Assembly: GCA_955652855.1 (NCBI GenBank) | Contig: CATPCN010000359.1 | Span: forward strand, 1 to 10,649 | From: an uncultured Chthoniobacterales bacterium | GTDB taxonomy: Bacteria > Verrucomicrobiota > Verrucomicrobiae > Chthoniobacterales > UBA10450 | Length of the DNA stretch: 10,649 nt | Direction of reading: 5' to 3' | Shown here: positions 1 through 7,053 of the stretch, piece after piece | How positions within the stretch are numbered: the stretch's first letter is position 1 | How the letters are laid out: each line of letters begins with the position of its first letter | Translations under genes and position numbers: made by a program | The notes under the pieces: generated by a model | Told to the model about the DNA's origin: nothing | Databases searched by the model: none | Seen by the model: the letters and a program-made list of their open reading frames with translations, nothing else

Positions 1-924
1 ATGGAAGATTTTACCTATCATCGTCCGGTGCTCGTGAACGAAGCGGTCGAGCTGCTTGCGCCGCGCCTCGGCGCGCTCGTCGTCGATGCGACTTCCGGCG
101 GCGGCGGACATACCGAAGCGATTTTGCGGACCGGCGCGGACGTGCTCGCGCTGGACCAGGATCCGGATGCAATCAGATATCTCAGCGAGCGTCTCGGTGA
201 AGTCGGCAGTCGCGTCACATTGCGGCACGCGAACTTCCGCGATACCGGCACACTTCTCGATGAGCTCGATATCGCCCAGATCGGCGGTGCGCTTCTCGAT
301 CTTGGCGTTTCATCCCGCCAACTCGAAAACGCTGAGCGCGGTTTCAGTCTCATGCGCAACGGTCCGCTCGACATGCGTATGGATCCGCGGCGCGAACTGA
401 CCGCCGCCGCCGTCGTCAATAATTACAGCGAAGAAGAACTCACTCGCTTGTTCCGCGATCTCGGCGAAGAGCCGGCCGCGCGCCGCATTGCCACGCAATT
501 GGTCAAACTGCGCAAAAGCGCCCCGTTTCGCGAAACGCTACCGCTCGCTCGCGCGATCGAAAAAATCGTCTGGCGGCACGGCCGGCGTCATCCAGCCACG
601 CAGGTTTTTCAGGCGCTGCGCATGGAAGTGAATGACGAGCTCGGCGCGCTCAAGGATGGTTTGCGCGTGTTGACCGCGCGGCTCGAATCGGGTGCGCGCA
701 TCGTCGTCATTACATTTCATTCGCTCGAAGATCGGATCGTCAAAAATTTCTTCCGCGATCGCAGTCGCGAATGGCTCGATCGCCCCGAATGGCCGGAGCC
801 GCGCGCAAACCCAGATCTAGATCTGCGATTGATTACGCCGAAGGCAATCGAGCCCGACGAAAACGAACAGCGTGCCAATCCGCGCGCGCGCAGTGCAAAA
901 CTGCGCGTCGCCGAAAAAATCTGA
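1..924 (+). CDS. rsmH: 16S rRNA (cytosine-1402-N4)-methyltransferase RsmH (MraW)
   Basis: RsmH uses S-adenosylmethionine to methylate N4 of C1402 in 16S rRNA, in the decoding centre of the small subunit. The 307-residue product is the usual family length. Visible motifs are the SAM-binding glycine loop DATSGGGGH (residues 29-37), the acidic strand end LDQDPDAI (51-58), DLGVSS (100-105), the family signature RGFSLMRNGPLDMRMD (113-128), HPATQVFQALRMEVN (197-211), ITFHSLEDRIVK (237-248) and the C-terminal NPRARSAKLR (293-302). Motif I reads DATSGGGG rather than the E. coli-type DGTFGRGG, a conservative change. The ATG is the first base of the window, so an upstream ribosome binding site or a longer start cannot be examined, although the N-terminus aligns with known RsmH starts. 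The TGA stop overlaps the next ATG by one base (TGATG). RsmH is normally the first or second gene of dcw clusters, just after mraZ. Confidence 0.97.
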   Translation: MEDFTYHRPVLVNEAVELLAPRLGALVVDATSGGGGHTEAILRTGADVLALDQDPDAIRYLSERLGEVGSRVTLRHANFRDTGTLLDELDIAQIGGALLDLGVSSRQLENAERGFSLMRNGPLDMRMDPRRELTAAAVVNNYSEEELTRLFRDLGEEPAARRIATQLVKLRKSAPFRETLPLARAIEKIVWRHGRRHPATQVFQALRMEVNDELGALKDGLRVLTARLESGARIVVITFHSLEDRIVKNFFRDRSREWLDRPEWPEPRANPDLDLRLITPKAIEPDENEQRANPRARSAKLRVAEKI

Positions 925-1289
925 TGCAACGTTCTCGCCGAAACAATTTCAATGCGATCAACGCTCCATCACTGGCGCGTTGGATCGTGATCACGACGTT
1001 CCTCGGGCTCACCGGATTGATTTACGTTTATCTCACGCTCCAGCTTTATCATCTCGGCGACCGGAAAAAAGCGCTGGAGAACGAGCTCGCAAGTCTGCGC
1101 ACACAGAACGACGTCGCGAGCGTGCAGATCGCGGCGCTGACGTCGCGCTCGGCCTTGCAGCGCCGATTGAAGGAAGGCTACATCAAAATGATTCCGATTT
1201 CCGAGCACAGTATCGTGCGGCTTACCATGCCGCGCACTCCCGCCGACGACGCGATCCAGCCGGTCGTGAATCAGCATGCCGGCAAATGA
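924..1289 (+). CDS. ftsL: FtsL-like bitopic cell division protein
   Basis: This 121-residue protein has the architecture of FtsL: a short basic cytoplasmic N-terminus (1-18), one hydrophobic segment at about 19-41, and a periplasmic helix at about 45-72 with heptad-like Leu/Ala/Val spacing suggesting a coiled coil. A short polar C-terminal tail follows. In well-studied bacteria FtsL forms a complex with FtsB and FtsQ and activates FtsW-FtsI. The sequence is too divergent for a motif match, so the name rests on topology, size and position between rsmH and ftsI. The frame stays open upstream inside rsmH, but the ATG at 924 is preferred: it overlaps the rsmH stop by one base and gives a normal FtsL length. 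No Shine-Dalgarno sequence precedes it, so translation probably depends on coupling to rsmH. Its own stop overlaps the ftsI start as ATGA. An FtsB/DivIC-like protein would look similar. Confidence 0.8.
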   Translation: MQRSRRNNFNAINAPSLARWIVITTFLGLTGLIYVYLTLQLYHLGDRKKALENELASLRTQNDVASVQIAALTSRSALQRRLKEGYIKMIPISEHSIVRLTMPRTPADDAIQPVVNQHAGK

Positions 1290-3049
1290 AGTGGAACGGA
1301 CGGACTCGTTGCGCGCTGGTGTGCCTGTGCTTCACCGCATTGTTCAGCGCGTTTTCTTTCCGGCTCGTTTACTTGCAAATGATCAAGCACGACGAATACG
1401 CCGGGCTGGCCGCTGAAAAGCACGTTTACAAACAAACCATCTTCGCCGAGCGCGGCGCCATTCTTGATGCAAACAATGAAGTGCTCGCGCACAACATTCC
1501 GGTCGAAACTGTCATCGCCGATGCGACGCACCTGAACAACTTCAATGCGATTGTCGATCTTGTCGGCGGCGAGCTGAAGATTCCGACGGACGAGCTGGCA
1601 GAAAAATTACGCGGAGACCGGCGTTACATCGTGCTCAAGCGCGAGGTGCCGGAAAACATGGCGGATGCGCTTCGCGGAAAACTGCGCGCGCAAAATTTGC
1701 GCGGAATTTATTTCGAGCGCGATTCCACGCGGATTTATCCGAACGGCTCAATGCTTTCTCACGTCATCGGTTTTACCGACTTCGATCACCACGGCATCCA
1801 GGGCGTGGAAGCGTCGATGGAAGATTATTTGCATGGACAAGATGGTTACCGTTACATCGAGCATAATCGCGCCTGCCAGGAGATCGTGCTTTACCGCGGC
1901 CAGGAGCGCGCGCCGCGCGACGGCTACCGCGTTCATCTCACTGTCGATCTTAATTTGCAGAACATCGTCGAGAACGAAATCGACGCGGCCATGCGCGAAT
2001 ACACGCCGCAAAAAGCGACGATCATTCTGATGCGTCCGCAAACCGGCGAGATCCTCGCCATGGCCAATCGCCCGACGTTCGATCTCAATCATCGTTCCGA
2101 AGCGAAGCCCGAGCAGATGAAAAACCGCGCCATCATCGACATGATGGAGCCAGGATCGACATTCAAGATCGTCACTGCCGCCGCTGCGCTCAACGAACAC
2201 AAAGTCCGCCCCGACTCGATGATCTTTTGCGAAAACGGTGCGTGGAATTTCGGCGATCGCGTCTTGCACGATCACCGGCCGTTCGCGGATTTAAGCGTGC
2301 AAGACATTCTCGTGAAATCGAGCAATATCGGCGCTGCCAAACTCGCGCTTAGCGTCGGCGATCAAAAGTTTTACGAATATATCCGCCGCTTCGGATTCGG
2401 CGATCGCACCGGCATCGAATTGCCCGGCGAAATCGGTGGATTGATTCGACCGCCGCAAGCGTGGAGCAAAATTTCGATCACGCGCATTCCGATGGGCCAC
2501 GAGATCGGTGTGACGCCGCTGCAAATGACGGTGGCGATGGCAGCAATCGCGAATGGCGGGAATCTCGTCACGCCGCGCATCGTCAAATCGATCACGACCG
2601 CTGACGGGAAAACAATCAGCACTTTTTCGCCAGTGGTTTTGCGTCGGGTCATCTCGCCGCAAACCGCCAGGCAAATTGGTGACGCACTGCGCGGAGTCGT
2701 GAGCGATCGCGGCACCGCGGCAGCGGCAGCCGTTCCCGGGTTCACAATTTCAGGCAAAACCGGCACCGCGCAAAAAGTCGATCCTAAAGGCGGCTACGAA
2801 ACTGGAAAATACGTCGTCTCATTTTCCGGGTATTTGCCCGCGGATCATCCGGAGTTTGTCGGCCTCGTCGTGCTAGACGACGCGCACACCAGCAAGCCGG
2901 AATTAAATTACGGCGGCATGGTCGCCGGCCCCATCTTTGCGCACATCGCGGAGAAGGCCGCGCGCTATCTCGATCTTGAGCCGCATGAGGAAGTTCGCAA
3001 AGCGATCGCAGTCGATCGCGTTGCCTTAACCAATGCTCCGCACCGTTGA
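1286..3049 (+). CDS. ftsI: Peptidoglycan D,D-transpeptidase FtsI (class B penicillin-binding protein 3)
   Basis: FtsI is the septal transpeptidase that cross-links stem peptides of new glycan strands made by FtsW. The 587-residue product has a short cytoplasmic tail, one membrane anchor at about 8-30, and the class B PBP dimerisation domain beginning with RGAILD (56-61). The transpeptidase domain has all three active-site motifs: SxxK at S291-T-F-K294 (nucleophile S291), SxN at S345-S-N347 and KTG at 491-493. No PASTA domain follows, as is usual for Gram-negative FtsI. The open frame extends upstream to about 872, but that part overlaps ftsL. The ATG at 1286 lies directly before the membrane anchor and overlaps the ftsL stop by four bases (ATGA), which points to translational coupling. 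Position next to ftsL and ahead of murE favours FtsI over the elongation enzyme MrdA or the sporulation enzyme SpoVD. Confidence 0.96.
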   Translation: MKWNGRTRCALVCLCFTALFSAFSFRLVYLQMIKHDEYAGLAAEKHVYKQTIFAERGAILDANNEVLAHNIPVETVIADATHLNNFNAIVDLVGGELKIPTDELAEKLRGDRRYIVLKREVPENMADALRGKLRAQNLRGIYFERDSTRIYPNGSMLSHVIGFTDFDHHGIQGVEASMEDYLHGQDGYRYIEHNRACQEIVLYRGQERAPRDGYRVHLTVDLNLQNIVENEIDAAMREYTPQKATIILMRPQTGEILAMANRPTFDLNHRSEAKPEQMKNRAIIDMMEPGSTFKIVTAAAALNEHKVRPDSMIFCENGAWNFGDRVLHDHRPFADLSVQDILVKSSNIGAAKLALSVGDQKFYEYIRRFGFGDRTGIELPGEIGGLIRPPQAWSKISITRIPMGHEIGVTPLQMTVAMAAIANGGNLVTPRIVKSITTADGKTISTFSPVVLRRVISPQTARQIGDALRGVVSDRGTAAAAAVPGFTISGKTGTAQKVDPKGGYETGKYVVSFSGYLPADHPEFVGLVVLDDAHTSKPELNYGGMVAGPIFAHIAEKAARYLDLEPHEEVRKAIAVDRVALTNAPHR

Positions 3050-3077
3050 GCGTGTTGCGTTCGCGTGCTGACAACTC

Positions 3078-4556
3078 ATGCAGCTCAAAAATCTTCTTGC
3101 CTCCATTTCTCCTCGCGAAATCATCGGACCAATTGATCGCACGGTGGAAAGTATCGCGTATGACTCGCGGCGCGTGCAGAAAAACTCACTCTTCGTCGCT
3201 TTGCGCGGCGAAAAAAGCGACGGCCACCAATTCATTGGGCAGGCCCTCGAAAAAGGCGCAACCGTGATTGTGACCGAGCGCGAAGAGAAACATGCGCGCG
3301 CCACTTGTGTGGTCGTTTCTAACACGCGAGAAGCGCTCGCGGATCTTGCCGCGGCTTTTTACGATCGGCCGGCGCGCCATTTGAAACTGGCCGCCGTGAC
3401 CGGAACCAACGGCAAAACCACGACCACTTTTCTGATCAAGCACATCTGCGAAAAAGCCGGGCTCCGCTGCGGATTGATCGGCACCGTTCGTTATGAAATC
3501 GGCGAGCGCATTCTGCCCGCGACGCGAACCACGCCCGAGTCTCTCGATCTTCAGGAACTGCTTGCGCAAATCGCGAACGCGGGTTGTCGCGCCGCCGCCA
3601 TGGAAGTGTCGTCGCACGCCCTCGCGCAGGAACGAACACGCGGCCTTGAGTGGAACGTCGCCGTCTTCACCAACCTCACGCAGGACCATCTCGATTTTCA
3701 CGGGACGATGGAAAATTATTTCGAATCGAAAGCGAAACTGTTCACCGGCCTCGCGCAGCAAACGGTGAAAACGAAACCGGTCGCCGTGATTAATCTGGAC
3801 GACCGTTACGCCGAGCAATTGCTCAGCAAGATCGACAAGAAAATTTCCATTATCACCTACGGAATGGTTGTGCGCGCCGATTTTCGCGCGTCGAATTATC
3901 GAACGGAATTTGGCGGCACTTCCTACCAACTCGATGCGCGCGGAAAAAGTTATCTCGTGCGTGTGCCGTTGATCGGGCGGTTCAACGTCGCAAATTCGTT
4001 GGCCGCGCTCGCGGCGGCGAAAGCGCTCGGAATAAATTTGCGCGAAGCGATTTCAAGTCTCGCCAAATCGCCGCAGGTTCCAGGGCGACTTGAAGCCGTT
4101 CCGGCGAAGCGCCAGTTCCAGGTTTTTGTCGATTATGCGCACACGCCCGATGCGTTGCTTAACGTTTTGAAAACGTTGCGTGAACTCGAACCGGGTCGCT
4201 TGATTGTTGTTTTTGGTTGTGGCGGCGATCGCGACAAACAGAAGCGCCCGCTCATGGGACAAGTTGTCGATCGTAACGCCGATCACGCGATCGTTACTTC
4301 GGATAATCCGCGAAAGGAAGATCCGAACGAGATCATCACGGAAGTGGAAAAAGGATTTCGCTCCAATCATTACGAAAAAATTCCGGATCGCACCGAGGCG
4401 ATTACGCGCGCCATCTCGATGGCGCAACCGCGCGACATTGTTTTGATCGCGGGCAAAGGCCACGAGACGTATCAGGAATTTGCCGACCACACCGTGCCGT
4501 TCGACGACTTACAGGTTGCGCGCCGCGCGCTCGAGAATCATCCGGTGGAATTTTGA
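3078..4556 (+). CDS. murE: UDP-MurNAc-L-Ala-D-Glu:meso-diaminopimelate ligase MurE
   Basis: MurE adds the third stem-peptide residue to UDP-MurNAc-L-Ala-D-Glu using ATP, in the cytoplasm. The 492-residue product has the full three-domain Mur ligase layout. The N-terminal UDP-binding domain contains DSRRVQKNSLFVALRG (29-44). The central ATPase has the P-loop TGTNGKTTTT (108-117), TTPE (151-154), MEVSSHAL (175-182) and the probable carbamylated lysine K218 in ESKAKLF. The C-terminal domain has DYAHTPD (352-358), DNPR (409-412) and GKGHE (459-463). DNPR is the signature of enzymes that select meso-diaminopimelate rather than lysine, with the Arg contacting the free end of the amino acid. The gene follows ftsI after 28 bases, one of the larger gaps here, and has no recognisable Shine-Dalgarno sequence before its ATG. 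The stop lies two bases before the preferred murF start. Confidence 0.97.
   Translation: MQLKNLLASISPREIIGPIDRTVESIAYDSRRVQKNSLFVALRGEKSDGHQFIGQALEKGATVIVTEREEKHARATCVVVSNTREALADLAAAFYDRPARHLKLAAVTGTNGKTTTTFLIKHICEKAGLRCGLIGTVRYEIGERILPATRTTPESLDLQELLAQIANAGCRAAAMEVSSHALAQERTRGLEWNVAVFTNLTQDHLDFHGTMENYFESKAKLFTGLAQQTVKTKPVAVINLDDRYAEQLLSKIDKKISIITYGMVVRADFRASNYRTEFGGTSYQLDARGKSYLVRVPLIGRFNVANSLAALAAAKALGINLREAISSLAKSPQVPGRLEAVPAKRQFQVFVDYAHTPDALLNVLKTLRELEPGRLIVVFGCGGDRDKQKRPLMGQVVDRNADHAIVTSDNPRKEDPNEIITEVEKGFRSNHYEKIPDRTEAITRAISMAQPRDIVLIAGKGHETYQEFADHTVPFDDLQVARRALENHPVEF
4544..4550 (+). promoter_or_regulatory. Probable ribosome binding site for murF (GGTGGAA)
   Basis: The purine-rich GGTGGAA sits inside the last codons of murE. 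It lies 8 bases before the ATG at 4559 but only 2 bases before an alternative TTG at 4553. This spacing is the main reason for choosing the ATG as the murF start. The match to AGGAGG is imperfect. Confidence 0.45.
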
Positions 4557-4558
4557 AG

Positions 4559-5953
4559 ATGGACCCGCTTCCCATTTTTCGCATCGCTGAATTCGCCGGA
4601 GGAACTCTTTCAAAAAAAGATGTCGATCTTACGGTCGAAAGAATCAGCACCGATTCGCGCACGCTGCGTTCCGGCGATCTTTTTGTGCCACTGCGCGGCG
4701 AAAACTTCGACGGCCACAAATTCATTGAAGAAGTAGTAAAACGCGGCGCGGCGGGGGCGCTTGTCGAAAAAGGTTGGGCGGGCAAGATCGACAAGAAATT
4801 TCCGCTCATTCGCGTGAGCGACACGCTCATTGCCTATCAACAGCTCGCTGCGAATTATAGAAAATCGCTTCCGCTCAAAGTGCTGGCGATTACGGGGAGC
4901 AATGGCAAAACATCGACAAAAGATTTTGTCGCCGCCGCACTCGCACGTCGCTATCGCGTCACAAAAACGGAAGGGAATTTTAACAATCACGTCGGTCTCC
5001 CGCGCACAATGCTGGAAGCGAGCTCGAAGGACGAGATCGCGGTGTGGGAAATCGGAATGAATCATCCCGGTGAAATCGCCGTGCTTGCAAAACTTGCGGC
5101 GCCCGACATCGCCATCATCACGAACGTCGGCATCGCGCACATCGAGTTTATGGGCACGCGCGAAGCGATCGCCGCAGAGAAGGGCGCGTTAGCCGAAGCA
5201 ATTGGACCAGAAGGAACAGTCATCTTGAATGGCGACGATCCATTCAGTGAGCAAATCGCCGCGCGCACGAATGGGAAAATTATTTTCGCTGGAATTGAGA
5301 AAGGCTCCGTCCGTGCGACTGAGGTTCGGCAGAGCGCGAGCGGATCGGAATTCACGATTTTAGAGGGCGCGCACCGCTGCCGCGCGCAACTGCCGGTGCC
5401 GGGACTGCACATGGTGCAGAACGCTGTGCTCGCGGTCGCGGCCGGTCGCCTTTTCGGATTGTCGATCGAAGAATGTGCGGCTGGTCTTGCCTCAGCGCCG
5501 CTCACAAAAGCGCGGCTGCAAATCAAAACGATCCGCGGCTTGCAGTTCATCGACGACAGCTACAACGCGAATCCTGAATCGATGAAGGCGGCGCTGCGCA
5601 CGCTGGTCGAGTTGGATGCAGACGGCCGCCGCATCGCAGTCCTCGGCGAAATGGGCGAGCTCGGCGAAGAGTCGGAGCGCGGCCATCGCGAAGTCGGTGA
5701 GTTCGCCGCGCTGCTCGCGATCGATCAATTGATCACCATCGGCGCAGTCGCCGAGAAAATTGCGCGCGCTGCGCAAAACGCCGGATTGGAAAACACCGTT
5801 GCTGTTGGATCGGCAAGCGAAGCCGCTGATCTGCTTGCTGAGAAAGCATCGGCCGGCGATCTCGTGCTCGTCAAAGGCAGCCGCTCCGCTCGGACCGAAC
5901 ACGTGCTTGAGGAATTTGCGAAACATCAGCCGACGGAGGGAATCGCGTCATGA
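4559..5953 (+). CDS. murF: UDP-MurNAc-tripeptide:D-alanyl-D-alanine ligase MurF
   Basis: MurF completes the cytoplasmic precursor by adding D-Ala-D-Ala to UDP-MurNAc-tripeptide with ATP. The 464-residue product has the N-terminal domain motif DSRTLRSGDLFVPLRG (32-47), clearly related to the matching part of MurE. It then shows the P-loop TGSNGKTST (112-120), GNFNNHVGLPRT (139-150), WEIGMNHPGEI (163-173), NVGIAHIEFMGT (189-200), ILNGDDP (222-228), DDSYNANPESMKAAL (332-346) and VLGEMGELG (361-369). KGSRSAR (439-445) near the end is typical of MurF. A TTG at 4553 overlapping the murE stop could add two residues. The ATG at 4559 is preferred because a GGTGGA element is well spaced upstream. The stop overlaps the mraY start by four bases (ATGA). 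Position between murE and mraY is canonical. Confidence 0.96.
   Translation: MDPLPIFRIAEFAGGTLSKKDVDLTVERISTDSRTLRSGDLFVPLRGENFDGHKFIEEVVKRGAAGALVEKGWAGKIDKKFPLIRVSDTLIAYQQLAANYRKSLPLKVLAITGSNGKTSTKDFVAAALARRYRVTKTEGNFNNHVGLPRTMLEASSKDEIAVWEIGMNHPGEIAVLAKLAAPDIAIITNVGIAHIEFMGTREAIAAEKGALAEAIGPEGTVILNGDDPFSEQIAARTNGKIIFAGIEKGSVRATEVRQSASGSEFTILEGAHRCRAQLPVPGLHMVQNAVLAVAAGRLFGLSIEECAAGLASAPLTKARLQIKTIRGLQFIDDSYNANPESMKAALRTLVELDADGRRIAVLGEMGELGEESERGHREVGEFAALLAIDQLITIGAVAEKIARAAQNAGLENTVAVGSASEAADLLAEKASAGDLVLVKGSRSARTEHVLEEFAKHQPTEGIAS
5935..5940 (+). promoter_or_regulatory. Shine-Dalgarno sequence for mraY (GGAGGG)
   Basis: GGAGGG lies within the last codons of murF, 9 bases before the ATG at 5950. 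It is the strongest ribosome binding site in the window. It favours 5950 over the in-frame ATG immediately after it at 5953. Confidence 0.7.
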
Positions 5954-7050
5954 TGTTTTATCTGCATCGCCTGAGCGAACAGATCCCAGGCTTCAACGTA
6001 TTTTTCTACGTTACGTTCCGATCAGTCGCTGCGGCAGTTACGGCATTCGCGTTGTCACTTACATTCGGCCCGTTCGTTATCCGCAAACTTATTTGGCTCA
6101 AAGTCGGTCAGCCGATTCGAACCGCGGAGCAAGTGCATCGCCTGGCCGAGCTTCACGCTGGCAAAAAGGGAATACCCACCATGGGCGGCGTGCTCGTGAT
6201 CGGTTCCGTTTTTGTCTCCAGCCTGCTTTGGGCGCGCCCCGACAACCGGTTTGTCTGGCTCGCACTTTTTGCCATGATTTACCTGGGTGGCCTCGGATTT
6301 GCCGATGATTTTCTCAAGGTAACGAAGCGCAAATCGGATGGCGTTCCCGGCCGGGGAAAACTGGTTTGTCAGATTGTTCTCGCCTGCATCGTCACGACTG
6401 TCTTTCTCACCAGTCCGTTGATCGAAGTGCAGGCGCGATCGCTTTACGTGCCGTTTTTCAAATCGCCCGTAATCACAAACATGAGCTGGTTCACGCTTTT
6501 GTTTTTCGCGCTGGTCATTGTCGGTTCCTCCAACGCCGTCAATCTCACTGACGGGCTCGATGGCCTCGCCATCGGTTGCACCGTGACGGTCGCATTCGCC
6601 TACGCACTCTTGTGTTACGCGGGCGGAAATTTTCGGATCGCGGAATATTTGCAGGTCCCATTTTATCCCTTTACCGGTGAATTGACCGTGGTCTGTAGCG
6701 CGCTCGTCGGCGCGGGTCTCGGTTTTCTCTGGTTTAATTGTCATCCGGCGAAAGTCATCATGGGCGACACCGGTGCGCTCGCCATCGGCGGGATGATTGG
6801 CGTCGTGGCGATCTGTTGCAAACAAGAGCTCCTGCTCGCGGTCGTCGGCGGAGTGTTCGTGATCGAAGCGGCCTCCGTCATTCTCCAAGTATTAAGTTTC
6901 AAATTGACGGGCAAACGGATCTTCGCCATGTCGCCCATTCATCATCATTTCGAGTTGAGCGGTTGGAAGGAAAACACCGTCATCGTGCGCTTCTGGATTT
7001 TGTCCGCCATCTTCGCGCTGCTCGGGCTCGCCACGCTGAAATTGAGGTAA
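5950..7050 (+). CDS. mraY: Phospho-MurNAc-pentapeptide transferase MraY (lipid I synthase)
   Basis: MraY transfers phospho-MurNAc-pentapeptide from UDP to undecaprenyl phosphate on the inner face of the plasma membrane, making lipid I. The 366-residue, very hydrophobic product fits the ten-helix fold. Hallmark motifs are intact: KKGIPTMGG (72-80), GFADDFLKV (116-124) with the Mg-linked acidic pair D119-D120, NAVNLTDGLDGLA (195-207), FNCHPAKVIMGDTG (262-275) and SPIHHHFELSGW (328-339) with the histidine triad at 331-333. The N-terminal stretch starting FNVFFYVTFR resembles the E. coli-type enzyme rather than the shorter Gram-positive form. The start at 5950 is supported by a well-spaced GGAGGG and by the ATGA overlap with murF. 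Position between murF and murD is canonical. Confidence 0.97.
   Translation: MMFYLHRLSEQIPGFNVFFYVTFRSVAAAVTAFALSLTFGPFVIRKLIWLKVGQPIRTAEQVHRLAELHAGKKGIPTMGGVLVIGSVFVSSLLWARPDNRFVWLALFAMIYLGGLGFADDFLKVTKRKSDGVPGRGKLVCQIVLACIVTTVFLTSPLIEVQARSLYVPFFKSPVITNMSWFTLLFFALVIVGSSNAVNLTDGLDGLAIGCTVTVAFAYALLCYAGGNFRIAEYLQVPFYPFTGELTVVCSALVGAGLGFLWFNCHPAKVIMGDTGALAIGGMIGVVAICCKQELLLAVVGGVFVIEAASVILQVLSFKLTGKRIFAMSPIHHHFELSGWKENTVIVRFWILSAIFALLGLATLKLR
7044..7047 (+). promoter_or_regulatory. Shine-Dalgarno sequence for murD (GAGG), supports GTG start
   Basis: GAGG overlaps the end of mraY and stands 6 bases before the GTG at 7054. It supports use of this non-ATG start codon, which also gives an N-terminus matching the MurD family. 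Confidence 0.55.
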
Positions 7051-7053
7051 ACC

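Noticed and set aside
771..923. Upstream extension of the ftsL frame inside rsmH
   Set aside because: The extension would overlap the conserved C-terminus of RsmH by about 150 bases. The ATG at 924 gives normal FtsL length and a coupled junction.
872..1285. Upstream extension of the ftsI frame across ftsL
   Set aside because: It would add 138 residues that are an out-of-frame reading of ftsL, ahead of the FtsI membrane anchor. The ATG at 1286 fits the family.
1748..2275. Minus-strand open frame (175 codons) opposite ftsI
   Set aside because: It is antisense to the FtsI region leading into the transpeptidase active site; the translation shows no domain and is explained by codon bias of the true gene.
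2711..2734. GCG/GCA-rich run encoding a short alanine tract in FtsI, considered as a repeat
   Set aside because: It is a short Ala-rich loop just before the KTG motif, tolerated in class B PBPs, and too short to be a meaningful repeat.
3186..3929. Minus-strand open frame (247 codons) opposite murE
   Set aside because: It lies entirely within a well-supported MurE on the other strand and has no motif, ribosome binding site or neighbour supporting expression.
4553..4558. TTG at 4553 as the murF start
   Set aside because: It would sit only 2 bases from the GGTGGA element and adds just two residues. The ATG at 4559 has better spacing and a stronger start codon.
6055..6888. Long minus-strand open frame (277 codons) opposite mraY
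   Set aside because: It is antisense to an unambiguous MraY, its translation is rich in charged low-complexity residues with no recognisable domain, and antisense frames stay open easily at this base composition.
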